Source of the DNA: an uncultured Microscilla sp. | GTDB lineage: Bacteria > Bacteroidota > Bacteroidia > Cytophagales > Microscillaceae | Assembly: GCF_947493425.1 (NCBI RefSeq) | Contig: NZ_CANLRP010000038.1 | Span: 1 to 54,504 of the forward strand | Length of the DNA stretch: 54,504 bases | Direction: 5' to 3' | Part shown: positions 34,971 through 43,999 of the stretch, piece by piece | Position numbering within the stretch: position 1 is the stretch's first letter | Layout of the letters: the number at the start of each line of letters is the position of its first letter | Program-made: the position numbers and the translations under genes | Notes under the pieces: model-generated | Told to the model about the DNA's origin: nothing | Databases searched by the model: none | Seen by the model: the letters and a program-made list of their open reading frames with translations, nothing else

Positions 34971-36167
34971 TTACACCATTTTTCGTTTTCTCTGCTTGTC
35001 AAACTGTGTTTTGACTAGGTTAACTACTTGCTGAGTGATTTTTTCTCTGGAAAACTGTCTTTCGGCCACCTTTCGGGCATTTTGTTGGTATTTCTGTAAT
35101 AAATCAACCTGGGTTATAAAAGGCATTAACTGATCTAAAAAATCGCCTGGCTTATCAGGTGCAGCATAAAAACCACATTGATTCTCTTCTACAATTTCTT
35201 TGAGCCATCCTGAAGTGTTTACAATGGTGAGCTTGCCTGCTGCCAGCGAGTCAAAAAACTTATTAGGGCTACACGTGGTCAATACTGGCTTGGCCAAAAA
35301 CGAAGTATAGGTTGCATGCGATTGATCCAATAACCTTCTGGTAGTGCTTTTATCAACCGCCCCATATAGTTTTACGTTGGTGAGCTTTTTTGCCTTTTGC
35401 CGAACATTTGCCAATGCTTTGCCTTCACCTATTATCCAAAACTCTACTTGATCAACGCCCTTTTTTTCAGCCAAAGACGCAATTTGGAGTAAATAATCTA
35501 AATGGTTGGCTTTGCCTATGGTGCCAATATAGCTAATGACAAAAGGGGGTTTAGTAGTAGAAAGGGTAGGGGAAAAGAAATGACAGTCGGCCATGTTAGG
35601 GGCAAGCAAAATACCCTTTTCAGGGACTTTTTGTTGCACAGCAGCTTGCATTCCAGGCGATAAGGTTACAATTTGTAATGCTTTACGGTAAATTTTGGCC
35701 TCCAACGCAAATAGCCGTTGTTGGAGCCAACCGTTGTTGATTACTCCCATTTCTATAGGTGCTTGCGGCCACAAATCCCTTACTTCAAACACATAAGGGA
35801 TATTTTGCCAGCGTTTGAGCCATAAAGCCACCCACCCAATAGTGAGTGGGGTAGAAGTAGCATAGCAAATACAAGGAGTATCAATGGCTTGTTGTTTTAT
35901 TTGACGTGCCTTTCGATAACATTGCCAGGTAAATTTGATAAAAGAAATAATTCTTTGGACAGTGCCTAGTTTGTTATCATAGTACACTGGTAAGTAGTGC
36001 ACTTTTATGCCATCAATCATTTTATAGGTCGGTGTTTTTTTGTTATGAGCAGTAATCATTTCCACCTCAAACCCAGCTTCAACCATTGCCTTGGCAATAA
36101 ACAAAGAACGATGACTACCTCCCTCTTCTTTAGTTTTAAAGTATTGATGTAAATAGATGATTTTCAA
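34971..36167 (-). CDS. Glycosyltransferase family 4 (GT-B)
   Basis: A 398-aa cytosolic or membrane-associated transferase. The N-terminal half shows the GT4 start KIIYLHQYFKTKEEGGSHRS and a donor-independent Rossmann half. The C-terminal half has YIGTIGKANHLDYLL, FWIIGEGKAL and the sugar-nucleotide/E-x7-E-type region (SPNKFFDSLAAGKLTIVN). It is similar in style to WcaI/colanic-acid or O-antigen transferases. It is the last gene of an nth-asnB-GT4 operon, following asnB by 12 bases. Linkage to a polysaccharide is inferred from family and neighbour. Confidence 0.85.
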   Translation of the reverse strand: MKIIYLHQYFKTKEEGGSHRSLFIAKAMVEAGFEVEMITAHNKKTPTYKMIDGIKVHYLPVYYDNKLGTVQRIISFIKFTWQCYRKARQIKQQAIDTPCICYATSTPLTIGWVALWLKRWQNIPYVFEVRDLWPQAPIEMGVINNGWLQQRLFALEAKIYRKALQIVTLSPGMQAAVQQKVPEKGILLAPNMADCHFFSPTLSTTKPPFVISYIGTIGKANHLDYLLQIASLAEKKGVDQVEFWIIGEGKALANVRQKAKKLTNVKLYGAVDKSTTRRLLDQSHATYTSFLAKPVLTTCSPNKFFDSLAAGKLTIVNTSGWLKEIVEENQCGFYAAPDKPGDFLDQLMPFITQVDLLQKYQQNARKVAERQFSREKITQQVVNLVKTQFDKQRKRKMV

Positions 36168-36179
36168 TGTTTTGTGTGG

Positions 36180-38021
36180 TTAGAATTTTGCTTTTAGCCA
36201 ATAGTCAAGCACAACAACTGCCCAAATCTCTGAAGTATAATCTCTTTTTTTATGCTGGTGTGTTGCCAACATCTTTTCAAACTTAGGATAATCTATCCAT
36301 TTGTATGTCACTGGGTGCGGTTTTTTGAGCGAGTTTGTTATCCAAGGCAGTTTGCCTTCCTGTAGCCATTTGCCAAAAGGCATGCCAAATCCTTCTTTTG
36401 CTCTTTGGGTGTATAGTTGCCCTCCTCGTTTGTTGAGCCATTTTTTCAGCAATGTTTTTTTGCCTTTTTTCAGTAGTTCAAGCGTTGGGTAGTGTTGGAT
36501 GGCTTTTGTGAGTGCTTGCGATAAATAAGGTACCCGCACCTCTAGCCCATGCTGCATCGACATAGCATCAGTCATTGCCAACACATCGTTTGCCAAGTAA
36601 TGTGTTTTATCATAATGCAAACACCAACGTAGCCACTCTTCGGTAGTATCATACTGTATATGTGGTGATGTTAGATGGAGCTGCTTTCTGAGCGGAATCG
36701 TTTGCAACTGGGTAAAGTTGACAAAAGTCTGGGCAGGGTGTATATCTATTTGGTCAAAAAACTTTTGAGCAAGCCTGATTTTATTGCGCCAAGGGTAAGA
36801 CCCCCGATCTGATAACCCTCGGCCTAACCACTGGGCATAAGGCTTTAGAGTATTGAGCAGGGGGCGTTTTTTGAGGTATTGGGCAAAAGCCCAATGACGG
36901 TTATACCCTGCAAAAAGTTCATCTGCCCCTGCTCCCGAAAGTATCACTTTTACTTGTTTTCGGGCTTTTTTTGCCAATAAGTAAGTCAGCAAAGCTGCTC
37001 CGTCTGCTATGGGTTGATCCAGGCAAGCCACCCAATCTGCCAAGTCTTTCAAATCGGTGGCGTCAATGGTATATTCGTGGTGTATGCTTTGGTATTGTTG
37101 GGAAGCAAGCCGGGCAAAGTGAAAATCTTTTGTACCAAAACTTTGATCACCAACCGTGTTGACCAGAGAAAAGGAGGGAAGGTGTTGAGTACCCAGCTCC
37201 TGTACAATGCTTAGCAACAGAGTAGAGTCAACCCCACCGCTCAAAAAAATACCTACTGGTACATCGGCCTGCAGTTGCTGTTCTATAGAGGTAATTAATA
37301 ATTCTTCTATCGATTGACTGTCAAGGGGAGAGCTACTATAGGTGGATGTTGTATTGGTTGGTATTTCCTGTAATTTTTGGGTGTTTATATCAAAGTTTGC
37401 CAACAAAGGTAAGTGGTAAATATGCTGATAGAAGGTTTGGGGGGGGGGGGCATACTTAAAACGCAGATAGTGTCCGACTTGTCCTTCGTTTAAACGATTG
37501 GGTACCACGCCGCTTGCTACCACACCGCGTATTTCAGACGAAACCACCAGGCAGCGTTCATTCTGATAAAAATACAAAGGCTTAATTAAAGAAGCATCGC
37601 GCCCCAATAAAATTTGCTGTTGTTGTATATCAAGCAAAGCAAAAGCAAACATTCCCTCCAGGGTTGGTATGCCATTGGCTCCGTGGGTTATCAACCAATA
37701 CAGTAATACCTCTGTATCGGTGTTGGTTTTCCAATGGTAAGAAGTTGGTAAAGCTGCTTTGAGCTGGAGGTAATTGTAAATTTCGCCGTTAAAAATAAGC
37801 ACATAACGCCCATCTCTTGAGAAGAAAGGTTGATTGTTGCTACTACGCAAGTCAATGATTTTGAGGTGATTGTGCCCCATAAATACTTGTGCACTGGCTA
37901 AATGTAAATGTTCAACATGGCTGCCGTCGGGTCCCCGGTGTTGGGTAGCAGCATTCATTTGCTGAACATTGTCTATATTTAAATCCCCTCGAAAATCAAC
38001 AATCAGATTGAGCCCACACAT
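36180..38021 (-). CDS. asnB: Glutamine-hydrolysing asparagine synthetase-like amidotransferase
   Basis: A 613-aa protein. The N-terminal class II glutaminase domain begins MCGLN with catalytic Cys2 and includes the NGEIYNY and RGPDGS blocks. The C-terminal synthase domain has the ATP loop SGGVDST. Many AsnB paralogues in sugar gene clusters modify polysaccharide uronic acids or act on unknown carboxylates, and the adjacent GT4 suggests that here. The coding sequence contains a run of 12 C (12 G on the plus strand, 37439-37450) encoding A-P-P-P-Q at about residue 192. Length changes in this tract would shift the frame. Nth lies 3 bases upstream and GT4 12 bases downstream. Confidence 0.85.
   Translation of the reverse strand: MCGLNLIVDFRGDLNIDNVQQMNAATQHRGPDGSHVEHLHLASAQVFMGHNHLKIIDLRSSNNQPFFSRDGRYVLIFNGEIYNYLQLKAALPTSYHWKTNTDTEVLLYWLITHGANGIPTLEGMFAFALLDIQQQQILLGRDASLIKPLYFYQNERCLVVSSEIRGVVASGVVPNRLNEGQVGHYLRFKYAPPPQTFYQHIYHLPLLANFDINTQKLQEIPTNTTSTYSSSPLDSQSIEELLITSIEQQLQADVPVGIFLSGGVDSTLLLSIVQELGTQHLPSFSLVNTVGDQSFGTKDFHFARLASQQYQSIHHEYTIDATDLKDLADWVACLDQPIADGAALLTYLLAKKARKQVKVILSGAGADELFAGYNRHWAFAQYLKKRPLLNTLKPYAQWLGRGLSDRGSYPWRNKIRLAQKFFDQIDIHPAQTFVNFTQLQTIPLRKQLHLTSPHIQYDTTEEWLRWCLHYDKTHYLANDVLAMTDAMSMQHGLEVRVPYLSQALTKAIQHYPTLELLKKGKKTLLKKWLNKRGGQLYTQRAKEGFGMPFGKWLQEGKLPWITNSLKKPHPVTYKWIDYPKFEKMLATHQHKKRDYTSEIWAVVVLDYWLKAKF
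37439..37450. repeat. G12/C12 homopolymer inside asnB
   Basis: Twelve consecutive G on the plus strand (C on the coding strand). This is far longer than expected in an AT-rich genome and sits in a coding region where slippage of one or two bases would disrupt the enzyme. Confidence 0.95.
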
Positions 38022-38024
38022 TAC

Positions 38025-38684
38025 TTATTTTTTGAGATCTTTCGCTACATTTTTATCATAATAACGACACAAGTTGGTCAAATTACATTCACCGCACTTA
38101 GGAGCCCTTGCTACACATACATAACGCCCGTGTAAAATAAGCCAATGGTGTGCCTTGGGAATAAGTTCTTCAGGAATATATTTTACCAGGGTTTTTTCTA
38201 CTTCCAGAGGTGTTTTCAAGTTTTGGTTTACCAGCCCCAACCGTTTCGACACCCTAAATACGTGTGTATCTACCGCCATAGTAGGTTTATTATAAATCAC
38301 CGAAGCAATCACGTTGGCAGTTTTGCGTCCTACACCAGGCAGCTTTTGCATTTCGGCTACCGTATTCGGAATCTCAGAGTTAAAATCATCTACCAGCATT
38401 TTTGCCATGCCAAGCAAGTGTTTGGTTTTGTTGTTGGGGTAAGAAATGCTTCTTATATAAGGAAACAACTCGTCAAAATTACTCTCTTTGAGTAGTTCAG
38501 GGGTGGGAAATTTATCAAAAAGGGCAGGAGTTACCATATTTACACGTTTGTCAGTGCATTGGGCACTCAATATTACTGCTACTAGCAGCTCGTAAGGTGT
38601 TCGGTAATTTAGCTCAGTCTCAGGTTCAGGATAATTCTCAGTAAAATAATTGATCAACTGCTCATAACGTTCCGCTCTTCGCAT
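38025..38684 (-). CDS. nth: Endonuclease III (DNA glycosylase/AP lyase)
   Basis: A 219-aa protein with the full Nth layout: helix-hairpin-helix LPGVGRKTANVI with the catalytic Lys in the hairpin region, the catalytic Asp in VDTHVFRVSKRLGL, and a C-terminal 4Fe-4S cluster C-x6-C-x2-C-x5-C (CVARAPKCGECNLTNLC). It removes oxidised pyrimidines and cuts abasic sites in base-excision repair. It is followed by asnB after only 3 bases, so the two are probably cotranscribed although functionally unrelated. Confidence 0.95.
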   Translation of the reverse strand: MRRAERYEQLINYFTENYPEPETELNYRTPYELLVAVILSAQCTDKRVNMVTPALFDKFPTPELLKESNFDELFPYIRSISYPNNKTKHLLGMAKMLVDDFNSEIPNTVAEMQKLPGVGRKTANVIASVIYNKPTMAVDTHVFRVSKRLGLVNQNLKTPLEVEKTLVKYIPEELIPKAHHWLILHGRYVCVARAPKCGECNLTNLCRYYDKNVAKDLKK

Positions 38685-38794
38685 AAAATCTCAGATTTAA
38701 ACATAAAAAAATTGCTTTGCAATTAACGAATTTTCATCATTAACCACAAAGCAATCGAATGTAGAATAAAATTCTGAGAAAGTAATGACAAAAC

Positions 38795-39028
38795 TTACAC
38801 CGAATGCATATCAAGCGATTGTGCACTACTTATAATCTTCCGAATCACTTCATCTGAAGGCGATTCTATTAAATCGTCCAGATCGTGTTGCGAGGAAGTC
38901 ATTTGGTCGTACAATTTCTTGAATTTGGTGTCAGTTTGTAATAAAATTTCAATAACTTCATTCTCTCCCTGTGAGGTTTCTCCGTAAATATACCTCACGA
39001 GGTCATTTGGGGTATACATTTTTGTCAT
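38795..39028 (-). CDS. Small helical protein overlapping the ECF sigma gene (77 aa)
   Basis: A 77-aa soluble, acidic, helical protein. The start at 39028 lies inside the last codons of the sigma gene (26-base overlap; a second ATG at 39019 is possible), so translation is probably coupled. It has a YTPNDLVRYIYGETSQGENEVIE start and a DLDDLIESPSDEVIRKII end. The position immediately after a sigma factor suggests regulation of that factor, but it lacks the ZAS motif and a membrane anchor. No family recognised. Confidence 0.7.
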   Translation of the reverse strand: MTKMYTPNDLVRYIYGETSQGENEVIEILLQTDTKFKKLYDQMTSSQHDLDDLIESPSDEVIRKIISSAQSLDMHSV

Positions 39029-39602
39029 ACGTAATTTTATATTTATTCATCTGCTTTCTAAGGTTGATGAGCGCGTAACGCATTCTACCTAAAGCCGTGT
39101 TCACACTAACATTAGTAGCATTAGCAATCTCTTGAAAGCTCATTTCTGCATAATGTCGCATTATAAGAACTTCCCTTTGTTTTTCGGGTAATTTTTGAAT
39201 TAAAACCCTTAGCTTGCTATATGTTTCTTTTTTAATTTGGGCAGCCTCTATTGAATCTTCCGAAAAATTAAGGGTATTCAATACGTTTGCTCCTTCTTCG
39301 AGCAATACTTTTGGATAACGTTTCTCTTTACGGAAGTAGTCAATGGCAAGGTTATGTGCAATGCGGGTGATCCAGGGTAAAAATTTCCCTTCCTCATTGT
39401 ATTTACCCATTTTGATAGTTTTTATTGCTTTAATAAAAGTATCTTGTAGTAAATCTTCTGCAATAAAATGATCTTTAACGATTAATAAAATAGTTGTGTA
39501 AACTTTGGCCTTATGCCTGTGAACCAACGTTTCGAACGCTTTTTCATCTCCATTTTTGTAAAGTGATACTAATGTACTATCACTTATCTGATTGTGCGCC
39601 AT
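39003..39602 (-). CDS. ECF RNA polymerase sigma factor
   Basis: A 199-aa canonical ECF sigma factor. Region 2 has DHFIAEDLLQDTFIKAIKTI and the -10-contacting WITRIAHNLAIDYFRKE. A linker follows. Region 4 has LPEKQREVLIMRHYAEMSFQ and EIANATNVSVNTALGRM (helix-turn-helix). It is the only clearly standard sigma factor in the window. Transcribed with the overlapping 77-aa gene. The 709-base region upstream carries no other gene. Target promoters unknown. Confidence 0.95.
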   Translation of the reverse strand: MAHNQISDSTLVSLYKNGDEKAFETLVHRHKAKVYTTILLIVKDHFIAEDLLQDTFIKAIKTIKMGKYNEEGKFLPWITRIAHNLAIDYFRKEKRYPKVLLEEGANVLNTLNFSEDSIEAAQIKKETYSKLRVLIQKLPEKQREVLIMRHYAEMSFQEIANATNVSVNTALGRMRYALINLRKQMNKYKITYDKNVYPK

Positions 39603-40311
39603 ATTTTCTTGTACATTTGATTAACGCGGACTTCTATGCCTTATTGTTTTGCCTCGCGAAAGTTTATAAAACAGTGGCAAACCACGTTTAGATTTTAAAA
39701 TTTAACACCTGAATGCGAACAGTTGCTTGTTACGAATGTAATTAGATTATAATATTACTTTTTAAAGATATTATGATTAGATTTCAAGAGTGTGACAAAC
39801 ACCTTGCAAAACAATCAAAATTGTAGTTACCAAATTATTTAAAAGATATAATAAGTTTGTTAGTATGTTGTTTTGACAAAAGAATTCAACAAAAAGCAAT
39901 ATAAACGTAATCTAACTATTTTTATTACGAAGTACACCTTCATTTGGTTTGTTTTTAACATTTTGAGTTTGGTGTATTTCTAATAATTCCACTCACTTTT
40001 AAAAGCAAATCGCAATCACTATTACGTGATATATTTTAGTTTGTTATGGTTTTTAGGTAAAATACCTATAAATCACCTAGGGTTTTATGAGAAAAAAAAC
40101 CACGTCTATAGGGCTTTTAAGCAAAAGCCTGTTTGGTGGTGCTTGTACTGAGTCTATCCTGTTTTTATGAAACCTTGCTGGCCTTTTTAGGTGCTTTTTC
40201 ACAACTATTTAGTATGTTAGAATGTAAAAACACGTAGACTAATTCATAATTAGACTAGTTTTTGTATAACGAACTATGATCCTTATTTTCAACTTTTACG
40301 AACGATATTGA
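39603..40311. other. Gene-free region between the ECF sigma and MscS genes
   Basis: Very AT-rich, with no supported gene. It must contain the promoters of both divergent genes. A small hairpin GGCTTTT-AAGC-AAAAGCC lies at 40112-40129. I see no repeat family member and no tRNA. Confidence 0.5.
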
Positions 40312-41640
40312 ATGGACTTTTTCGCTAAAAGAAATAGCAACTTATCGACAAAAAAACTTGTAGTCAAAAGCCCGCAAAAGTGGTCTGTGTTTATATGGGC
40401 ATTATTGATTATTGGTTGTTTGTCGGTTACTGTAACCGCACAGGATAACAAAAAACGCACAGATTCTACCTCAAAAAGTAATACAGCTAAGAAGCAAGAG
40501 GCGAAAGCGGCAAAAAAAACAAAATCTTCAGGTTTTTTCTCTAAAAAGTATTATGGTAGTACAGTCAAGCAATGGCTCATAGCACTTTCTATTATTTTGG
40601 GGGCAATCATCGTAGGGCGAATACTCTATTGGTTTTTTACTAAAATAGTGAGGATTTTCACTGATAAAACAGAAACCAAGCTCGACGATATTATCATTGA
40701 TAAAATTGAAGAGCCTATAGTGGCAGCCATTGTGATTGGAGGTTTTTGGTGGGGAATCAGTTACTTGCAATTTGCCATCAAGACAAGAAATCAGATTGAA
40801 GGTATTATCTACCTGATCATTATTTTAGATATAGCCTGGCTCATTGTTCGTACTATTGATGGTCTCATAGAGGAATATATAGTACCTATAGTAGAAGAGT
40901 CGGAGAGTAACCTCGATGACGCCATTTTGCCCATTGCCCGAAGAGGCTTCAAGGTAATTGTATGGGTAATTGCCGTAGTTGTGGGGCTCAACAATGCAGG
41001 CTATGACGTGGCCACAGTGTTGGCTGGTTTGGGTATTGGTGGGGTGGCACTTGCTATAGGAGCACGTACTACCATTATGAATATTTTTGGAGGGCTAAGT
41101 GTATTAATCAATCAGCCTTTTAAAATTGGTGACCGAATATTGATTAGTGGACACGATGGGTATGTACAAGAGATTGGTTTAAGTAATACTCGTTTGAGAA
41201 CTTTTATAGATGACTATTTGGTGACAATTCCTAACAAAGTTTTTACTGACAAAGAAGTTGTCAATATTTCGGCCGCATCAGGTGTTAAAGGCGTGTTTTT
41301 TCTCAATATTTCTACCAATACTGTTCCCGAAAAAATCACAGGCCTGACCAAGTTCTTGCAGCAACTATCTATCAATCACGAGCATTTAGAAGAAGATAAT
41401 AAAACTACTTTACAAGAGTTTTCCGACTTTTCGGTCATGGTAAGGTATGTATTTTATATTAAAAGTACTTCTCCCTATTGGGACATTAAAACAGAACTTG
41501 GGGTGAAAATTATGCAGTATTTCAGAGAGAATAATATTATATTTGCTCAGCGTAGAGTAACATTTGAGCCTGAAGAAAAGACAGCACCTCCGCCGCCAGA
41601 TGTAGATGATGACAAAGATGAATCTGGCTTTGGATTTTAA
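40312..41640 (+). CDS. MscS-family mechanosensitive channel
   Basis: A 442-aa protein with an N-terminal signal-like segment (about 24-43, ending VTAQD), a charged Lys-rich linker, and four or so hydrophobic helices. The last is the pore helix GLGIGGVALAIGARTTIMNI followed by the beta-domain start FGGLSVLINQPFKIGDRI, typical of MscS/YnaI relatives. A soluble C-terminal domain ends in an acidic tail. It should open under membrane tension to release solutes. The MscS fold is clear, and the signal-like N-terminus is longer than in the E. coli protein. It converges with the PilJ-SpoIIE gene at its 3' end. Confidence 0.9.
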   Translation: MDFFAKRNSNLSTKKLVVKSPQKWSVFIWALLIIGCLSVTVTAQDNKKRTDSTSKSNTAKKQEAKAAKKTKSSGFFSKKYYGSTVKQWLIALSIILGAIIVGRILYWFFTKIVRIFTDKTETKLDDIIIDKIEEPIVAAIVIGGFWWGISYLQFAIKTRNQIEGIIYLIIILDIAWLIVRTIDGLIEEYIVPIVEESESNLDDAILPIARRGFKVIVWVIAVVVGLNNAGYDVATVLAGLGIGGVALAIGARTTIMNIFGGLSVLINQPFKIGDRILISGHDGYVQEIGLSNTRLRTFIDDYLVTIPNKVFTDKEVVNISAASGVKGVFFLNISTNTVPEKITGLTKFLQQLSINHEHLEEDNKTTLQEFSDFSVMVRYVFYIKSTSPYWDIKTELGVKIMQYFRENNIIFAQRRVTFEPEEKTAPPPPDVDDDKDESGFGF

Positions 41641-41651
41641 AAGAAAGCCAA

Positions 41652-41684
41652 GGGTATTAGGTCTGGGCTGTAAGCTTAATACCC
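41652..41684. terminator. Possible bidirectional terminator at convergent gene ends
   Basis: 8-bp inverted repeat GGGTATTA / TAATACCC with a 17-base spacer. It overlaps the last codons of the minus-strand gene, which is unusual for a terminator, and there is no clear T run. Confidence 0.35.
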
Positions 41685-43156
41685 ATTACTAAAATATCGT
41701 CTATTTGAGACTCATTACCTACTTTTATCCAGTTTTCCAGGGTTGATTCCAGTATAGATTTTTGTTGCCTAAGAGGTTTTTGATGGTTTTCTTTCAATAT
41801 TTTTTCAAAACGTGCATTCATAAACTTTCTGCGATCTGAGCCTCCAAACTGATCTAAATATCCGTCTGAAAAGAGGTAAACCATAGTAAATTGACTATAG
41901 GTAATCTTGTGTGCAGTAAAAGGGTTTTCTTGGATATTGTCTCCACCTATTGCAAACCTGTCTCCTTTGATTTTATGAAACTCCTGGTTCTTTATATATA
42001 TCAAAGGGTTTTTTGCCCCCGCAAAATGTATTTCATTTTTATCTTTAGGTTTAGAAATGAGAGACATATCCATCCCATCTTTATTATCATTGTCTTCTTG
42101 GTGCAGCGTTTTTCTCACTTTCTGGTGCATTTCATATAATATTTCATCTGGCTTAGTAACCTTTTCTGCCTTCACTATATCGTTTAAAATAGCAATCCCA
42201 ATCATAGAAAGAAAAGCTCCTGGTATGCCATGTCCTTGGCAATCGACTGCTGCTGCTATATAATGAGTTTCTGTTTCTACCAGATAGTAAAAATCACCAG
42301 ACACTACCTGAAGAGGTTTAAATAAAATGAACAAGTCTTTATTCAAGTAATTAGAAACACTTGAGTCTATAGATAAGCAAGCGTTTTGGATAGTTTGAGC
42401 ATATTTGATAGAAGCGACGAGGTTGTCGTTTTGTACTTGAGTTTTTGCTAATACCTGATTGAGCATTTGATTTTGGGCTTCTATTTCTTCTTTATTCTCC
42501 TGTAGTGCAACTGTATTTTCATTGATTTGCTTGAAAGTTGGTCGAAAAATGAAAAAACCTTCGATTCCCAGTAATAATAAGGTAACGCTCATCAGTATAA
42601 TCTCTAAGTTTCGAAATTTAGTGATGTTGTCTTTACTAAGCTTCGCAAATTGAAAAGTAATGTGGTTCATGAGTTTTAGAAACTCTTCTTCATTATTTAG
42701 TATTTGATCAACGTAGGCTTCTTGCTTTAAGGTGTTGATTGAAAAACGAGCTTGGATGAGTTTTTGAGAAGCTTGAGCTATACTATCTTTATAGGGTTTT
42801 ATTTGTCTGAATTTCTTTTTGTTGATTTGATCGAGGTCGGGTTTAGGTAAGTTAAGCAGTGCATCCCCTTTTAAAAGGCCTTGATGAGAACGATTCCAAA
42901 GGTTTAACGCAAGCTTGAGTTTTTGTTGATGCTGACTAAACTCGGTGATGTTTTTTGCCCTCAGTATAAGTAGTGCCTCTTTGCTAATTTTCTGGCTAAA
43001 CATTCTTTGACGCCCCGAAATATTGATAATGTGAGAGTTTTCTTCTTCTTTATGCAGGTATATTTGTAAAAATAATTGACTCCCAATTGTAAACGCAGCA
43101 ATCATAAATAGGGCAACTATGTATATATAGGTATATTTTTTTGTATATGTTTGCAT
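41657..43156 (-). CDS. PilJ-type sensor with SpoIIE/PP2C phosphatase output
   Basis: A 499-aa membrane protein. An N-terminal helix (about 9-32) leads into a periplasmic PilJ-like domain with the signature ISGRQRMFSQKISKEA. A second membrane helix (about 185-208) and a coiled coil (about 210-250) follow. The C-terminal PP2C-type serine phosphatase of the SpoIIE/RsbU group has VSGDFYYL and AAAVDCQGHGIPGAFLSMIG. The arrangement suggests that an external nitrate/nitrite-like or other ligand controls dephosphorylation of a partner-switch anti-sigma-antagonist. No such partner lies next to it. Confidence 0.9.
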   Translation of the reverse strand: MQTYTKKYTYIYIVALFMIAAFTIGSQLFLQIYLHKEEENSHIINISGRQRMFSQKISKEALLILRAKNITEFSQHQQKLKLALNLWNRSHQGLLKGDALLNLPKPDLDQINKKKFRQIKPYKDSIAQASQKLIQARFSINTLKQEAYVDQILNNEEEFLKLMNHITFQFAKLSKDNITKFRNLEIILMSVTLLLLGIEGFFIFRPTFKQINENTVALQENKEEIEAQNQMLNQVLAKTQVQNDNLVASIKYAQTIQNACLSIDSSVSNYLNKDLFILFKPLQVVSGDFYYLVETETHYIAAAVDCQGHGIPGAFLSMIGIAILNDIVKAEKVTKPDEILYEMHQKVRKTLHQEDNDNKDGMDMSLISKPKDKNEIHFAGAKNPLIYIKNQEFHKIKGDRFAIGGDNIQENPFTAHKITYSQFTMVYLFSDGYLDQFGGSDRRKFMNARFEKILKENHQKPLRQQKSILESTLENWIKVGNESQIDDILVMGIKLTAQT

Positions 43157-43275
43157 AATTGCAATTTTGATGAAAACTGAGGCGTCGTTTAGTAGTTATA
43201 CATTTGGCAATATATCTTTTAAAGAATTGTAAAAACAATGATATAAGTCCACAGCACTATTTCGCTAGTAACTAG

Positions 43276-43435
43276 TGCTCTGGGTACTAAATTCCTTTCA
43301 CATATTTCGGCTTCTTTTGCCTGCTGACTTCACCTAAAAAAACTCACGTAGCTTAGGCTATGCTCGTTTTTTGGAGGTTTGACAGCCACCAAAATAAACT
43401 CGAAATAGTGTATAAACTACTTAGTTCCCAAAGCA
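43276..43435. mobile_element. MITE-like element, family 3 (160 bp)
   Basis: Terminal inverted repeats TGCTCTGGGTACTAA and, on the other end, TGCTTTGGGAACTAA (13 of 15 identical). Flanked by CTAG on both sides (43272-43275 and 43436-43439), consistent with a 4-bp target duplication. The centre holds a hairpin with TAGCTTAGGCTA (43349-43360) inside an AAAAAAC..GTTTTTT stem. No coding capacity. The rest of the 43157-43725 gap shows nothing else. Confidence 0.7.
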
Positions 43436-43725
43436 CTAGCAAGTGTGCAAGTTGCTTATTTTTAGGTGTTGGTAGTTATAAAACGCTTTGCCTATTTCCT
43501 TTTTTTGAGTACTGGCAATTTTATCATAAATGTTCAAAAAAAGAGGAGTTACCCAGTTAAATTGCTGATAATCAGTAGTTGGTTTTATATAAATCAATGG
43601 TGAATGGTTAGTATAAATTATGCGAGCAAAAACTATACAAGGCATTGCTCTTTACTTTTGCCAGAGGAAAATAAAAAGCAAGAAAAGAGCTTTGATACAG
43701 CAGTTAGTCCTGGAAGAAAAGTCTC

Positions 43726-43986
43726 TTACTCTTCCCCTTTAATCTCCAGGTAATCTTGCCACATGGCTCTTAATGTACCCAAGCGGGCTTTTTCTTTGTC
43801 TTTAAGCAATACATATTTGGCTGGTTTACTACCTTCTGTAGTTGTTTGTTCGGGGGTATAGATAAAGGTGAAAACACTGTCGTGGCGTCTAAACTTAATA
43901 TATGTTTTATTGTTTTTGGTTTGTTTACTCACCGTGTGGTACAGCCTTGCTTCATCTATAGCCTGGTATATATCTTTTACTTCCAT
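43726..43986 (-). CDS. Small protein downstream of the porin gene (86 aa)
   Basis: An 86-aa soluble protein with a VKDIYQAIDEARLYHTVSKQ start, several Lys/Arg/Thr-rich strands (KTYIKFRRHDSVFTFIYTP) and a basic C-terminal helix (KEKARLGTLRAMWQDYLE). No family recognised. It starts 13 bases after the porin stop, so the two are likely cotranscribed. Confidence 0.65.
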   Translation of the reverse strand: MEVKDIYQAIDEARLYHTVSKQTKNNKTYIKFRRHDSVFTFIYTPEQTTTEGSKPAKYVLLKDKEKARLGTLRAMWQDYLEIKGEE

Positions 43987-43999
43987 TGGTTTACTTTGG

